From: Serripes groenlandicus
Taxonomy: Eukaryota > Mollusca > Bivalvia > Cardiida > Cardiidae
DNA: 64,000 nt
Direction: 5' to 3'
Assembly: GCA_031761405.1 (NCBI GenBank)
Contig: JASEVX010000001.1
Span: forward strand, 114,811,071-114,875,070
Below, one piece after another: positions 11,217 to 23,764 of this stretch (its first letter is position 1; the number at the start of each line of letters is the position of its first letter). Below the pieces are notes generated by a model. It was not told where the DNA came from, made no database searches, and saw only the letters and a list, made by a program, of their open reading frames with translations. A program made the translations under genes and the position numbers.

Positions 11217-12017
11217 ATTATCTGTAGCAGCAGTTCGTATTCTCACCTTTTAGGTTCCCCAATCTACATACATCTACTTTGACCCTTTATCTCATTTGAT
11301 ATGTATACAGTTGTCTGCCCCAAACACAATTAACGCAGGATAAGGTTTTAAATGAATGAACTTTTAAACCTTCGTGTTCAATGTTTAAACAACCCGAGTT
11401 GTTTAAACTTGAATCTGGGAGAGGTTATACATCTGCTCGGTTACCGTTCAGTAACGTTTGTTACAGGTTGTAAAAAAAAGTCGATTGTATTGTATTAGAC
11501 GATAGAGATCTTACCGGCCGACCGCCAGTCAGATAAGCGAGTGTGTTACTTATTGTGCGAGGCAATTTGAAGTCACGCATTTATCTTCAAAGATTACCGG
11601 TTTGTTGTTTTTTCACTGTACATTGGTATATTTGCGGTATGCAAAATAAAACGGTTGGGAGTCAATGGTTCAAGGGGAAAGAGTGTCGACCGCATGATTT
11701 TAAAGGACCTGGGCACGAGTTTAGGGGAAGTGGATCACACATTTGGAACTTCCCACAACTTTGACGCATTTACTAGTTTGTAATTCAGTAAGCAGACATT
11801 GATGTCATTAATAGAAGTTCCAAAAATATGTAAAATATATAAGTAAAAGTTAGAACTGCATAAAATAAATGAAGGGTGTGTGTATGGTATTTTCAAGTTA
11901 GTACAAAACGCGAAACATGCACGGGCATAATCACCTAAAATGCGCAGTTTATGTAGCGTAAAACATCTATTATCTGTGCAAAGTATGCAATCCTTGTTGT
12001 CTGCTCAAAACCTTTGT
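11217..12017. other. no supported feature
   Basis: AT-rich sequence with no recognisable repeat family. The 73-codon frame at 11543-11764 has no domain or splice context. Confidence 0.5.
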
Positions 12018-12245
12018 TTAACCCTTTCCCACATACAGAAAATCTGCAGCAGACGATTTTGAAAATGTCTACTCAAAAATATGGGAAATCTCTATAATTA
12101 TAGGTATAATTACAGAAAACAGTTAAAAACATTGTGGCAAAAGGAGAAATTGCTCGTTTTGAGCATTTCTCCTTTTGTCAAGATGTTTTCAAATGTCGTC
12201 TGCTGCAGATGCGTCAAAATGCGACTATAGGTGGGAGAGGGTTAA
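12018..12245. mobile_element. piggyBac-like TTAA MITE
   Basis: TTAACCCTTTCCCACATACA to GGTGGGAGAGGGTTAA. Confidence 0.8.
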
Positions 12246-12689
12246 ACATGTTTTCAATGAATTGCTGCAAAGGCGTCAATTGTCGATTGTATCAGAAAAT
12301 TACTTATAAATACGCTGTCGAACGACTTAAACTCGTGAAAACGAACTGATAAACTTTTCATTTGTATTTCTCGATCAAATGAAATAATAAAAAGGTGGCT
12401 CAATGATAGTCAAAGGGAGGTAATCCAATCTAAACTTTTTTTATCCTTTTACATGGTACAGCTGAATTGGACCGCAAACGACTTTTGAAATCAAATTTGG
12501 AAAACGAGAACACGCTAATAAATAAATGATAATGTATCGATTTCCTACAATGTTTTCAAATCTGTATTAAAAAAAATACATTTGCAGACGTTTATAGTTT
12601 CCCATAGACTTTTGCAATTCAATTATATCACGACATTTCCTGGCTAAGTTACTAGTTCTATTGGGCCATTCGTCCTGACACCTGCGGGT

Positions 12690-13020
12690 CACTAGGCACT
12701 GTAGGCACGTGCCTACACATTTGTTCTCAAAATGCCCCCAAAATGCAGCTGCGGCGATAGACAACTGCGTAATGTATCGACCAGATCAGCCTGCGCTATC
12801 CGCGCAGACTGATCCGGCCGACACATTCCGTCTTAGGGGGATACATGTATAGAGTAGTTATTCCTGAAACAGAAAATCCACAGGAGGCGAAAAGTGTCTA
12901 TCCGGGTAGGCCTGTGTGGCATGCTCAGGCTGATCCGGGTCGATACTTTACGCAGAGTCCACAGTGTTGATTTTCTCACGAGACGGCCTACACATTGCTT
13001 ATTGCAAAGCTACGCCCCTG
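12690..13020 (-). mobile_element. hAT-like MITE, left end eroded
   Basis: It has GGCACTGTAGGCACGTGCCT, the GCAGCTGCGGCGATA module, the MITE core, and the right end GCTACGCCCCTG. The left CAGGGGCG end is not recognisable. Confidence 0.72.
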
Positions 13021-13252
13021 AATGCTAACTTCGCAATCATGAGCGACAAGGAGAGAAAGCAATTACTACCATTATTAAAAGTCGCCCTATTTTTGCGATC
13101 AGGTGAACAGTTTAGCTAGACCCCACCCATGTCTTATGACCTGACTTGAACCCCGAGTATTTTCATTAGAGATTAAGTTAATGATGGTATTCTGTTTGGT
13201 ATTGGACATGATACCACTTCCTTTTAAGAAAGAAAAACTGGACACACAAATG

Positions 13253-13444
13253 TAACCCTTTCCCGCTTGCCTATCTGAAAACATTGTGACAGAGGAAGAA
13301 ATTGCTCATATTTTTTTTTATTTTGCAAAATTGCTTTCATTTTTATTTAATAACCGTATTTTCATTTTAAGTGATTTTCAATATATGCTCGGAGATCATT
13401 TCAAAGTCGTTTGCTGCTGAGTTGCTGTATGTGAGAAGGGTTAA
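13253..13444. mobile_element. piggyBac-like MITE, shortened
   Basis: TAACCCTTTCCCGCTTGCC to TATGTGAGAAGGGTTAA. The left hairpin arm is replaced by a T-run. Confidence 0.7.
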
Positions 13445-13552
13445 TAAAAAGACACAGCAATAAATGCTGGTCAAATTGCAACCCCAAATTGACAATTCTT
13501 AATGTTGGGTTAACAGGGTTTTGATTTGGCCGCCGCCTCTGTCACTTATAAA

Positions 13553-13560
13553 GGTGATTG

Positions 13561-13625
<65 letters not shown>

Positions 13626-13745
13626 GATTTATTAATTGATTGATTGATTGATTGCAGTTATAAGCGCCGTTTTCAACAATGTTTCAGTCATATCACAGCG
13701 GTTAGTTCAACTTCCCATGTGATTTCCGTTTATCTCAAACCAGTA
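13553..13745 (-). repeat. (ATTG)n tract joined to a reversed SINE tail
   Basis: A GATT/TGAT tetranucleotide run at about 13553-13654 precedes GCGCCGTTTTCAACAATGTT + TCAGTCATATCACAGCGG, the SINE tail in reverse. The tetranucleotide run is that SINE's terminal repeat, expanded. Confidence 0.8.
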
Positions 13746-13879
13746 ATCACCACGACAATCCGTTCAAGCAATTTGCTACTTTTCAACATATACTGTTAGC
13801 TCGATGGAGGAAGAGTACAAATAGTGACGTATTGAGTTTTGTCAAACGTCGGAAAGATTGTTGGCCGAGCTAGGGTTCA

Positions 13880-13945
13880 AATGTACAACACAAAAGCGTA
13901 AAATAAGGATTTTAGACCATGCAAAACTCCCCTTATCTAGAGCCC
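13880..13945. mobile_element. GTTGTGGGTACTC MITE, one end only
   Basis: AAAATAAGGATTTTAGACCA, then CTCCCCTTATCTAGAGCCC, matching the outer end of 45136-45354. Confidence 0.6.
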
Positions 13946-15035
13946 TGAATGATTATTTAATTAAACCCTGTGTATGAAAGACTGTTTTAGGCTGACAATT
14001 TCGTCAGTACTTTCTCGATACATGGCATTCAATACATTCCAAGACAGTAACCTATTTCGCGAAAATCCTGTAAGTTTCAGTAATTTTCAGTGAAATCCGA
14101 TTTCATTTCGTTTCAACGAGATGGGTTTTCAGGTTTAAAACGGTATAGTTTATTGTATTTTGAACGCAGCCTAGCTATAGACTGAGAACCAAGTTTTCCC
14201 CGGAAACAAATTGTCTAATGCCCGATTCTGATTTGAATGTCCGTCAATGTAAATGGACATCAAGTGAATATGGTATCAAATTACTTCGCCTTCTGTCCAG
14301 TTTTGTATGAAGACTGCAATTTCGATTTTGGGTTAACCATCGATACGTACAGCGCCCACACGATAATAATGTAATTACGAGTGTATAGTTTGAAAGATGC
14401 TTATAAACCATCTTGCTTTGATTTGGTTTGATTTTTCGGACTTTAAATGTAATTATTTTTGTCCTGATGATTTCAAAGCGGTTAAAAGAGTGATTTTCCC
14501 TCAAATCTATGTAAAAATGAAAACTTGGGGTCACGGAATGGACAGATAGAGGACAGAAGTTCGAACGATTTAATATATCTGTCTTCAAGCTATAGTTAAT
14601 GTATGAAAGCGAGTAGGCTTAAAATTAGGAAATGAATCTTTTATGTCCGCGGAGTCTGTAATTTGGACGAATAGGAGGAGATTCGGATTTACACTTCGTG
14701 CACTGAATTAGTCCAACCCTTTTTAACCCTCATCCCGCTCAATTCCTATGACAGTTTTTTTTTTCATCCTTGATTTATTTTTACACTTTCTCGTACATGT
14801 ATTTAGTTGTCATTTGCTGTAATTAAATAAATGATTAACTAAAAAAGGTTTAGTTTAAACATATTTTATTGCCATATAAAATTATTCAACATTATACATT
14901 GTACAGGTACATGTATATCATATACTATTATAGGCAAACGGGTCTGGCAACAAGTTTTCACAACATTAGATACGGTCATTCCCTAAAAAAGGTGGACCAA
15001 GATAAGACTGCATAACGGCGTGCGCAAATATTATT
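13946..15035. other. no supported feature
   Basis: Unassigned AT-rich sequence. The 114-codon minus-strand frame at 14244-14588 shows no motif and an unremarkable composition; I treat it as chance. Confidence 0.5.
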
Positions 15036-15265
15036 TTACCCTTTCCCACCTGCATACGCGTTTTTGCGCAATATAACAGCAGACGACTTTTGAAAACATT
15101 GTGGCCAAGGGTGAAATTGCTCATCATGAGTAATTTCTCCTTCGCCACAATGTTTTAAAAAAATATTTTACAATTCAGCTATCTTTTATGGAAATGTTTC
15201 AGGTTTTTGTCACAATGTTTTCAAAGTCGTCTGCTGCAGAATTGTTGTATGTGGGAATGGGTTAA
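15036..15265. mobile_element. piggyBac-like TTAA MITE
   Basis: TTACCCTTTCCCACCTGCAT to TATGTGGGAATGGGTTAA. Confidence 0.77.
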
Positions 15266-15346
15266 CCCTTTGACCCGAAGGAACCGATCTTGTGTACCCC
15301 AGTGCCATCGATGTAGAATCAGGCCATTCATCTAACGTTTTACAAA

Positions 15347-15573
15347 TCGAGGGCTTGGCGTGAAACGGTTGTAACTAAAATTGGTATTTTTTTTACCAAG
15401 GTTAATCACCTCGCCATAAAGTCTTTATAAGCATTTTACTTGGTAAACAATGGAAATTTAGGTGCCATTGCTCGTTCTAAATTTGCATTGTTTACAAAGG
15501 GGTCAAAATTGCCCCTAAACCAGGGTTTGTAGAATAGGTTTTAAGTTACAACCGTTTCACGCCAAGCCCTCGA
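15347..15573. mobile_element. TCGAGGGCTTGGCG hairpin MITE
   Basis: The ends TCGAGGGCTTGGCGTGAAAC and GTTTCACGCCAAGCCCTCGA are exact inverted repeats, continuing as GGTTGTAACT / AGTTACAACC. The middle has GTAAACAATGGAAATTTAGG and its partial inverse. Confidence 0.83.
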
Positions 15574-15747
15574 TGTAGTCCTAAGCTTTAACAAAGTTAA
15601 AGTCGCATGTACATGTACCGGGCTTAAGGTTAACAATCATAGCAACCCGTCTATAGAAGCCTTTTCATAAATGTTTTGATATTGCAGGAGAAATTTAGAT
15701 TGTATAAGTGGGCTACTGTCGCGCAACATCTACACAATACATATATC

Positions 15748-15895
15748 AAGTCGAACCTGTGCTAAAGACCACCCTGGAATAGCAATTCTCTGTCTATAGC
15801 GACCATATTTCTAGGTTCCCAAATACTCATGTTCTGTATCAATGTCCCTGTAATTAAAGACCACCTTTGAACACGGATCAGATTTGACTGTAAAC
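15748..15895 (+). repeat. dispersed repeat
   Basis: GTGCTAAAGACCACCCTGGA, CTCTGTCTATAGCGACC, and again TTAAAGACCACCTTTGAACA. Two internal half-copies; also at 9-70. Confidence 0.6.
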
Positions 15896-16617
15896 CTAAT
15901 AAAAATGAGAAAACACGAGTTTTGTCTCATAAATCAATTTTAAAAACACATTAAACGTACTTTCTATGATATTCTATTTAAGTTAATATTTATTTTTCGA
16001 AAGAACAACATACATCGTCTTAAAGAGTATCTTTAACTTATAGTTTTTCGGAAAATTTAAAATTGCTCATGTTAAGCAATTTCGAAGCTTTAGTATCCCT
16101 GTACGTTTTCAAAATGTATTCACTGTAGATGCATCAACAATTGACTTTTTCAGAGAAAGTGTTCAGACCGTACGTATACAACTGTAACAAAGGGTTAGGA
16201 TAGTTGTACCTTTAATTTAACGGTCAAGTGAAGTAGCTATTTTCAGATCAATTCTTATACTTGATACCCTTTGGACAAAAAACCTTTCAAACCATAACCA
16301 AATGCATTAAGAAGGCTTGATAGATGGTCAGTCGAGGTATTTTTGCAATTATTCTAGGCCAGTGTCATACCGAGACATAACACTTAATAAGAGGCGAATT
16401 TCATCCATATTGACCACCAAACCTTATAGTATGGTTCGCACATATCTTTCCTGGTGGCATAGTGGTGGACATCTTTTACTCGAATAAACTCTCTCATAAC
16501 AGTGCTGGTTTCTTGAATGCAACAGTTGTCTATATGAATATGTGCATGATACCTTATAATAAAAGGCCCACAGGGAATACTTGGCATACCCAACTGTGCA
16601 GACTCTATAAATAAAAT

Positions 16618-16642
16618 CTTTATTATTATTATTATTATTATT
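16618..16642. repeat. (TTA)n microsatellite
   Basis: CTTTATTATTATTATTATTA and on. Confidence 0.9.
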
Positions 16643-16654
16643 ACAAGACTCGAC

Positions 16655-16740
16655 CAGAACATAGGGTTCGATTCAGTAATAGGAGAGATAATAAGTTGGC
16701 ATAAAGACCCGTTTACTGCTCCTTATCTACACCTCTGCAC
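16655..16740. mobile_element. GTTGTGGGTACTC MITE, one end only
   Basis: ACATAGGGTTCGATTCAGTA to TTTACTGCTCCTTATCTAC, preceded by a (TTA)n run at 16618-16642. Confidence 0.58.
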
Positions 16741-17332
16741 ACATTCAAAACCAAATCATTGTCGCGATATCGAAAAGGACTATCCATCAAGTAGTTGGGA
16801 GTTCGTACCCTTGCTCGGCCATTCATTTTATAGTGGCTAGATGGTCAATGTGTAAAGGTAGCCATTTGCATGGGAATAATGAGTTTTGGGTGTAGCATAG
16901 GTACGAGTTTTGGAGATTGTGAAGATGTGATAGGGATGATGGGTAAGTGTGTGTCTTTTGTCTATAATAAATCATAGACGTCATCATCTGTAAACCATTG
17001 GTGAAATATTAAGTCCTATGTAACAAAACACAGAAGTAACACACTGATCTAACATGAACGATAGTCAGACTTTAATAGACATTCAAGTGGTAAAAGAGTT
17101 GACCCTTTTCTTTATATTATATGTTAACATTCGTTTGTTTGAGAAACATCTAAGGAAACATGCGTTACATTTTAAAAAACAGGAATATTGTGTTGGAAAC
17201 TTAATTGTAAACATACGGAAAGGAGAAACTGATCACTTTGCGCAATTTCTCACACTCTGCCTACACACAATCATGTCAAACGTTATATGCTTCGGATGCG
17301 TGAGAGGTCGTATGCGCGAGCCGAGAAAATAG

Positions 17333-17553
17333 TTGACCCTTTCCCACTTAAAACAAACTTCAGCAGACATCTTTGAGAACAACTAGGAAAAGACACGGAA
17401 AGTATCAATAAAATGACACTGAAAACAGTTTAAAGAACGTTGTGATAAAAATGAGATATAATTTTGAACAATTTCTCCTTTTGTCAAAATGTTTTCGAAA
17501 CAGTCTGCTGCAGAAGCAGCTTCCGAAAACGCTTATATGTGGAGAAGAGTTAA
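17333..17553. mobile_element. piggyBac-like MITE, diverged
   Basis: TTGACCCTTTCCCACTTAAA to TATGTGGAGAAGAGTTAA. Confidence 0.7.
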
Positions 17554-17877
17554 TAACGTTAATAGGGTGGCTGGTGGCCTTAAAGTCACCCCTATCTCGT
17601 GGTTTGATACAGTGGTCAATTCAATCATCAAACAAATACAAATAATACGGCAACTTGATCTGGCCTGCCGATACTATTCTTTGGCGGGAAGTCATTCTAC
17701 AGGGTCTGTTACCGGTTCACTTCAATTCAGAGGTGTGGATAAAGGGGGCGTTTACTTAGCATTTCCCCCATAGCCTCTCCCTTACTACATGACGCAATCA
17801 GTGGTGTGGTGGTAGAGAATCAGCCTCGGGTGTGGGAGGGCACATGTTCGATCCTCGACCGGGTCATAACAAATATT

Positions 17878-18108
17878 TTAACCCTTTCCCTCATACGACA
17901 ATCCTAAAGCAATACGACTTTGAACATATTTTGTCAAAACATAGAAAATCTCTATAATTGAATGGATAACCTAGGACTAAAAGTGGAAAACATTGTGTCA
18001 AAAGGAGAAATTGCTCATTTTGAGCAATTTCTTCTTTTGTCGCTATGTTTTCAAAACGCCGTCTGCTGCAGAGGCGTCAGAAAGCATCTTTATGAGGGAA
18101 AGGGTTAA
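17878..18108. mobile_element. piggyBac-like TTAA MITE inside a SINE
   Basis: TTAACCCTTTCCCTCATACG to TATGAGGGAAAGGGTTAA. Confidence 0.83.
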
Positions 18109-18170
18109 AGACCGTAGTAAAGGCTTTCCTTCATGTAAAGATTGTGGGGTTAGCATTACGATTGACTATG

Positions 18171-18402
18171 TTAACCTTTTCCCTCATCCGACCTTTCTGC
18201 AGCAGATGACTTTCAACATATTTTGTCAAAAAATAGAAAAATCTCTATAATTGAATGGATAACCTATGACTAAAAGTGGAAAACATTGTGGCGAAAGGAG
18301 AAATTGCTCGTTTTGAGCAATTTCTTCTTTTGTCACTATGTTTTCAAAAAGGTCGTCTGCTGCAGAGGCGTCAGAAAGCGTCTATATGAGGGAAAGGGTT
18401 AA
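18171..18402. mobile_element. piggyBac-like TTAA MITE inside the same SINE
   Basis: TTAACCTTTTCCCTCATCCG to TATGAGGGAAAGGGTTAA. Very close in sequence to 17878-18108. Confidence 0.83.
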
Positions 18403-18596
18403 GTCAGAATAAATGGACAAGTAATACGTGTAACATATCCGGAGGGAACGCCGTGATATAACTGAAAACAATTGTTGAAAGTGGTGTAAAGCACTATACA
18501 AACAAAACACAAATACCGTTCATTGTAATTCAGTGACATGGATACAAGGGAGTTACCTTAGCTGTTCTCCACATTGCCTCCCTTAGTTCTTAACAA

Positions 18597-18675
18597 ACCC
18601 CCTGTGTTGTGCGTACACAAAAGAATCGTCTCAATTAAAATATGTGTTGAGTACCCACAACATAGGGTTTAAGAA
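18597..18675. mobile_element. GTTGTGGGTACTC MITE, decayed core
   Basis: CCCTGTGTTGTGCGTACACA to GAGTACCCACAACATAGGG. The centre has lost pairing. Confidence 0.6.
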
Positions 18676-18754
18676 CATGAATAACGAACCATATCAAGAT
18701 ACAACCCTGTTGGTATGTTGCAATTCGGGCCGTCTGTGTTGAACATTGTGTTGA

Positions 18755-18950
18755 AAAAGCATTTCCCTTGTCCACATACATGTATATATAACAACTATGC
18801 AGCTACATCAAGGAAAATAAAGAAACTCTAATACATTGTCGCAAAAGTAGAAATTGCTCGTTATGAGCATTTAATCTTATTACTACAATGTTATACCAAG
18901 GCATATATTGCAGGTGGGTCAAAATGCGTCTTCGTGTGGGAAAGCGTTAA
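18755..18950. mobile_element. piggyBac-like MITE, decayed
   Basis: TTTCCCTTGTCCACATACAT, GTAGAAATTGCTCGTTATGA, and GTGTGGGAAAGCGTTAA at the right. More fragments follow to about 19130. Confidence 0.6.
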
Positions 18951-19272
18951 TAAAGAAACACTATTTAAATATCTAAACATGTACAATTTTCATTCACAGC
19001 TAGAATGCATTCTCTTTGAAAAATAGAGGAATTTATCGTTTTGAGCGCATTTTCTCCTTTCCCCACAATTTTGTCTAAAGTTGTCTACTTTACCGACTTT
19101 AATGTCGTATAAAGCCAGAGAAATGTTTACGACTGATTTAATACGGGAAGGTAACCTACACGATCCCACGCTCGATTTGGTGTTTCTTTTTAACCCTTTT
19201 ACTTCATCATTTACATATAAATGCAGTCCTTATCACAGAGATTGTTCTTAAATATTTTCTTGGAAGTTTAGG

Positions 19273-19504
19273 TTAACGCTCTTCGACATACAGAAAATCA
19301 GCAGCAGTGAACGACTTTGATAATGTCTCGTCAACAATATGGAAATTCTCTATAAATGAAGGTTTTCTTGGGGAATATAGTTGAAATTATTGTGGAAAAA
19401 GTAGAAATTGCTCGTTATGAGCAATTTCTTCTTTTGCCACAATGATTTCAATAGTCGTCTACTTCAGATGCGTCAGAATGCGTCTACAAGAAGGAAAGGG
19501 TTAA
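19273..19504. mobile_element. piggyBac-like TTAA MITE
   Basis: TTAACGCTCTTCGACATACA to ACAAGAAGGAAAGGGTTAA, with the hairpin GAAATTGCTCGTTATGAGCA. Confidence 0.75.
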
Positions 19505-19598
19505 TGGGTTTTAAAATAATCTATACATGAGAACGATGTAGACATTGTTTTCTGTTCATGGTTTGCAATATAGATTGAAAGATTTCATGACTAATTGG

Positions 19599-19802
19599 TT
19601 TCCCACATTCAACAAATCTACAACTGACAACTCTGTATATATATAAACAAAACTATTGAAACTCGCTATAATTTAAAGAATAATTATTGAATGAATTTGA
19701 AAAAAATGTGGCAAAATTAGAAATTACTCATTTATTTCAATTTTTCAAAATGTAGACTTTCGTAAAGACGTCTGAAAGCGTCTATATGCGGGAAAGGGTT
19801 TT
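19599..19802. mobile_element. piggyBac-like MITE, decayed
   Basis: TTTCCCACATTCAACAAATC to TATGCGGGAAAGGGTTT. Confidence 0.62.
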
Positions 19803-20136
19803 TATTTAACGCATACCATAAACATCATCCTGTAACAAAATTGTTTTAACAAATACAAATAGCGATCTCAGTGGTCAAAGGGAGATAACTCTTGGAATTT
19901 AATCAAGAAAAGCTGTATCAGCAAAAATATATTCTCAAAAAGCAGTTGAAGGGGTTTTTGTTGTGGATAGACACATTGGCACTGAGAGTCCGGGCTTTGC
20001 CACTCCAGATCGGCCAGCCCTTCTTCGAAGTCTGACCGGGAAGTTCTCTGTTCGCCATCTAGTGTTCGTACACACGTCCTATGGTCCCATGGAGAACAGT
20101 AATGACCAACCCCCACTTAAGGTTTAATCGTAACTG

Positions 20137-20340
20137 CAGCTAACGCCCTTTCCTACATGCAGACACCCTCAGACGCAGGCAGTAATACGTGTTTGAAAGC
20201 ATAATGAAAAGGGAGGAATTGCAAAGAATGGACAATTTCAACTTTAGTAATAATTTTTTCAGCTCGATTCAATTTTTATAATTTCACCTTTCCATGTCAT
20301 CTGCTTCAGAAAATGTGTTTTATGTGGAAAGGGGAGTTAA
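20137..20340. mobile_element. piggyBac-like MITE, decayed
   Basis: TAACGCCCTTTCCTACATGC to TATGTGGAAAGGGGAGTTAA. Confidence 0.62.
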
Positions 20341-20867
20341 ATTACGAATTATCCGAAGGTTATCTTTCATGCGGCCTGGTCCAATCATGTATCTGAATGA
20401 TTTATCAAGGTTTTATCAAATAAAAAACTACAGGTATACGCCTTGATGCACATCTTTGGAGGGATTTCACATCCGCCGGATTCTACCCTTTTATTTCAAT
20501 TTGTCGCTTCGTTTGCCTCATGACATGCACTTCATTTCGTTAAAACCCTTATCCCAATAGAAAAGAAGGTATCACATATGCAGCTGTTTTAGTATTGATA
20601 TACGATACGTGTTTACATATATTTCTCGTCTGGGAATCTGAAATGAAGTCGGGTTCCTTTTAAAATAATGCGAATTTAACAAATTGTAAAAACTGGTGAG
20701 TTTTGTAAATATATACGGAGTGCACATTCTACGCTTAAAGATTTGGGTTTCATTATTTAACCTTGACTTAACTTAGTTCCCGCAATGGCTTCTTGTATAT
20801 CTGTATAATTGTATCTTTGGCAGGAATTGATAAATGAGTTTGAGCATCGGATACAAATATAACTTTA

Positions 20868-20923
20868 TAAAGCTTTACGCATAGTCCACACTGTTTGGTT
20901 TTCTTGAGGAACGGCTCATTTAT
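20868..20923. mobile_element. ATGAGCC MITE, terminal fragment
   Basis: Only one end remains: CTTTACGCATAGTCCACACT ... GAGGAACGGCTCAT. Confidence 0.6.
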
Positions 20924-21144
20924 TGAAAACATTTTGTTTTAAGCTAATGAATACGTAGCGAGTAATGTAGATCAAGATTATACTTCACGATTGTGCGGGC
21001 TGATACATCAATCGGAAAGGTAGTATATAGTTGTGTTTAGTAAGTTATGTTATATAGCGTCACGTGAAGCAGGATCAGGGTTAATAAGGGCGTGTCTGTT
21101 TTTACAATGATTGGTTACATAATCAAGATAATGAAAACAATTAT

Positions 21145-21418
21145 ATGAGCCGTTCCACAAGAAAACCAACATTATTGGATCTGCGTAATGTATCGACTCA
21201 GATCAGATCAGCCTGCGCAGCCGCGCAGGCTAATCCGGGCCGACACATTCCGTCTCAGGGGAATAGAGGTATAGAGTAATGATTCCTGAAACAGAAAATC
21301 CACGGAAGGCGAAAAGTGTCTGTCCGGGTTAGCCGGCGCGGCATGCTTAGGCTGATCCGGGACGATACTTTTACGTAGAGTCAACACTGTTGGTTTTCTC
21401 GTTGAAGGAACAGCTCAA
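21145..21418 (+). mobile_element. ATGAGCC MITE
   Basis: ATGAGCCGTTCCACAAGAAA to GGAACAGCTCA, with a duplicated GATCA in the core. Confidence 0.83.
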
Positions 21419-22300
21419 ATGTATCAATGCAACCCCGAAATAAAGACACGCCATCAACGTTCTAAACAATCTGCCGATACAGGCGTTTATTTCATCGCTA
21501 TATATATAGATATCATTATAGTATGTATTAACCTCGCATTAAAGAGATCAAAACATTAAAACAAACCAAAGTACAAAGCCATTCAAGAACAAAGTTATAA
21601 GGGACTATAGCATGTCAAAAAGATCCATATACATATATTTATATTGGTTCAATTGTGATGAGATAGTATGAAAGGTTAGCATGGAGGATTTGGAAACGGG
21701 CCTCTTTGAATAGTGCCCCAGAAACAAGGCACCTTTTCCTCCTAGTACAATATACTAGTATTGGTTTGATAACCCAGGGATCATGCAATAGGTGAACTGC
21801 GGTGAAATGGTACATGTGTGTCGTTAAGAAGGTTTCAAGGATGATGCGATATTCCGAAGTCTAAAACAGCCCCTAAATTACGGCTGTTTTCTTATTGCTA
21901 CATTGAGAACATGTAAACATATCAAGGTTTTTAAACACTTATTCCCCTGCACACGACTTTTCACAACAATTACATATGATGTACTATAATACACTCAATT
22001 AGATTTGGGAGCAATTTAGACCAAGATCAGCGTGCACATTGTTGCATGCGTTGTCCGATACTCATTAGACAATGGCTAATATAGACTACACTACGTTTTC
22101 CTATAAGCATTTGCTTAATTGCAATGGAGATGATACTACTAGTCTCTCGAATTCAGCGGGATAAGGGTTCAAATTGAGATGCACTGATACGAACTAAATC
22201 AGTGCACCGAATAATTAAGCCATGTGTCAGGTTTGATTTCATACCAAGTTTCAACCACATACATTGATAGAGTCACGTGACAAGTAAAATGGAAAACCAT

Positions 22301-22556
22301 ATGAGCCGTTCCACGAGAAAACCAACGTTATAGACTCTGCGTAATGTATCGACCCAGATCAGCCTGCGCAGGCTAATCCAGGCCGACACATTCCGTCTCA
22401 GGGTATAGAGGTATAGACTAATGATTCCTAATACGTAAAATCCAGAGGAGGCGAACAGTGTATGTCCGGGTTAGCCTGCGCGGCATGCTTAGGCTGATCC
22501 GGGTCGAAACATTACGCAGAGTCCACAATGTTGGTTTTCTCGCGTGACGCGCTCAT
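22301..22556 (+). mobile_element. ATGAGCC MITE
   Basis: ATGAGCCGTTCCACGAGAAA to GCGTGACGCGCTCAT. Complete, with a short internal deletion. Confidence 0.84.
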
Positions 22557-22665
22557 ATCACAGTCGATTACTTCCGAATAGCGACTTTAACGTTACAGTT
22601 TGTAATTAAATTTACACTTTTTTGGCTTATCGGTTGCATCTAACCCGTATCCTGCTACACAAGAT

Positions 22666-22780
22666 GTTAAATCCTTTTCCACATATAGACGCATCTGCAG
22701 AAGATACCCTTCGAGCCCAATTTTGGAAAAGGGGGAGGAAATTGCTCATGATGTTCAACTTCTCCGTTTACTACATTATT
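22666..22780. mobile_element. piggyBac-like MITE, left half only
   Basis: TAAATCCTTTTCCACATATA to AACTTCTCCGTTTACTAC, cut off by the next element at TTAA. Confidence 0.6.
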
Positions 22781-23010
22781 TTAACCCTTTCCCTCATATA
22801 GACGCTTTCTGACGCCTCTGCAGCAGACGGCTTTTTGAAAACATAGTGACAAAAGAAGAAATTGCACAAAACGTGCAATTTCTTTTTTTGCCACAATGTT
22901 TACTACTCTCAGTCATAGGTTATCCATTCAATTATAGAGATTTTCTATTTTTTGACAAAATATGTTCAGAGTCGTCTGCTGCAGAATTGTTGTATGAGGG
23001 AAAGGGTTAA
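22781..23010. mobile_element. piggyBac-like TTAA MITE, intact copy
   Basis: TTAACCCTTTCCCTCATATA to TATGAGGGAAAGGGTTAA. Hairpin arms TTGCACAAAACGTGCAA. Confidence 0.83.
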
Positions 23011-23764
23011 GACCATTACCTACACCTGCAATGATAACACTACGGTTAGGTTTTAGAGCATCGCTCACATTAATGATGGTGTTACCAGTTACAGCTGGCG
23101 AACCGTGGATTGAGACCAAGATCAGCTTGCAAAATGCATGCCGTCTAATCCTTGCCTACATTGAGCAGTGATTAGCAATCGGAACCATTCATATATGTAA
23201 GAACTTAATAACTAAAAAGAGATCTTATATAAGAATGATGACGACATTTGCTGTTTACGAACCGAGAATAAAGAGGAACCCGCCGTGACAGATTGGTCTT
23301 TAGTAAACCGATGTATTCAAATAGGAAGGAAGATATCAAAATCAAGGATACTGCTCGCAGTCACAGTTTGTGAACAATGTAGATCAAGATCATTCGATAC
23401 ATACATGCAGACTAATTTTGGTCTACAGTTATAATTTCACAGCAAACCTTGTCATACAAATATGACGGTATAAGATAAGCAACCCCATTGCAGTTGACGA
23501 ACGATGTAGTACAATGTAGACTATGATCAGCCTAAACAAACATATAGATTAATATTGGTTCGCATTCATGCATTCAAGTACCGGTTCGAATTACGGATGA
23601 ATACTACTGGTATTACTGGTAATTTCTTCAGGAATCGCCGTAACATAAATGAAATACTGGTGGAAACGTCGTGAAACAGTTGTCCAACAAACACAACCAG
23701 TTGTGGTTTCGAACAAAACAGTTTAAGATAAATCTAGTTATAAAAAACACGAACAGACCGCCGC

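Larger units (their letters stand above)
17799..18530 (+). mobile_element. tRNA-derived SINE split by two TTAA MITEs
   Basis: Pieces 17799-17877 (GTGGTGGTAGAGAATCAGCC, B-box-like TGTTCGATCC), 18109-18170 (GTGGGGTTAGCATTACGATT) and 18403-18530 (ACGCCGTGATATAACTGAAA ... GGTGTAAAGC) align in order to the intact SINE at 23765-23990. Both interruptions are complete piggyBac-like MITEs at TTAA. Confidence 0.75.
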
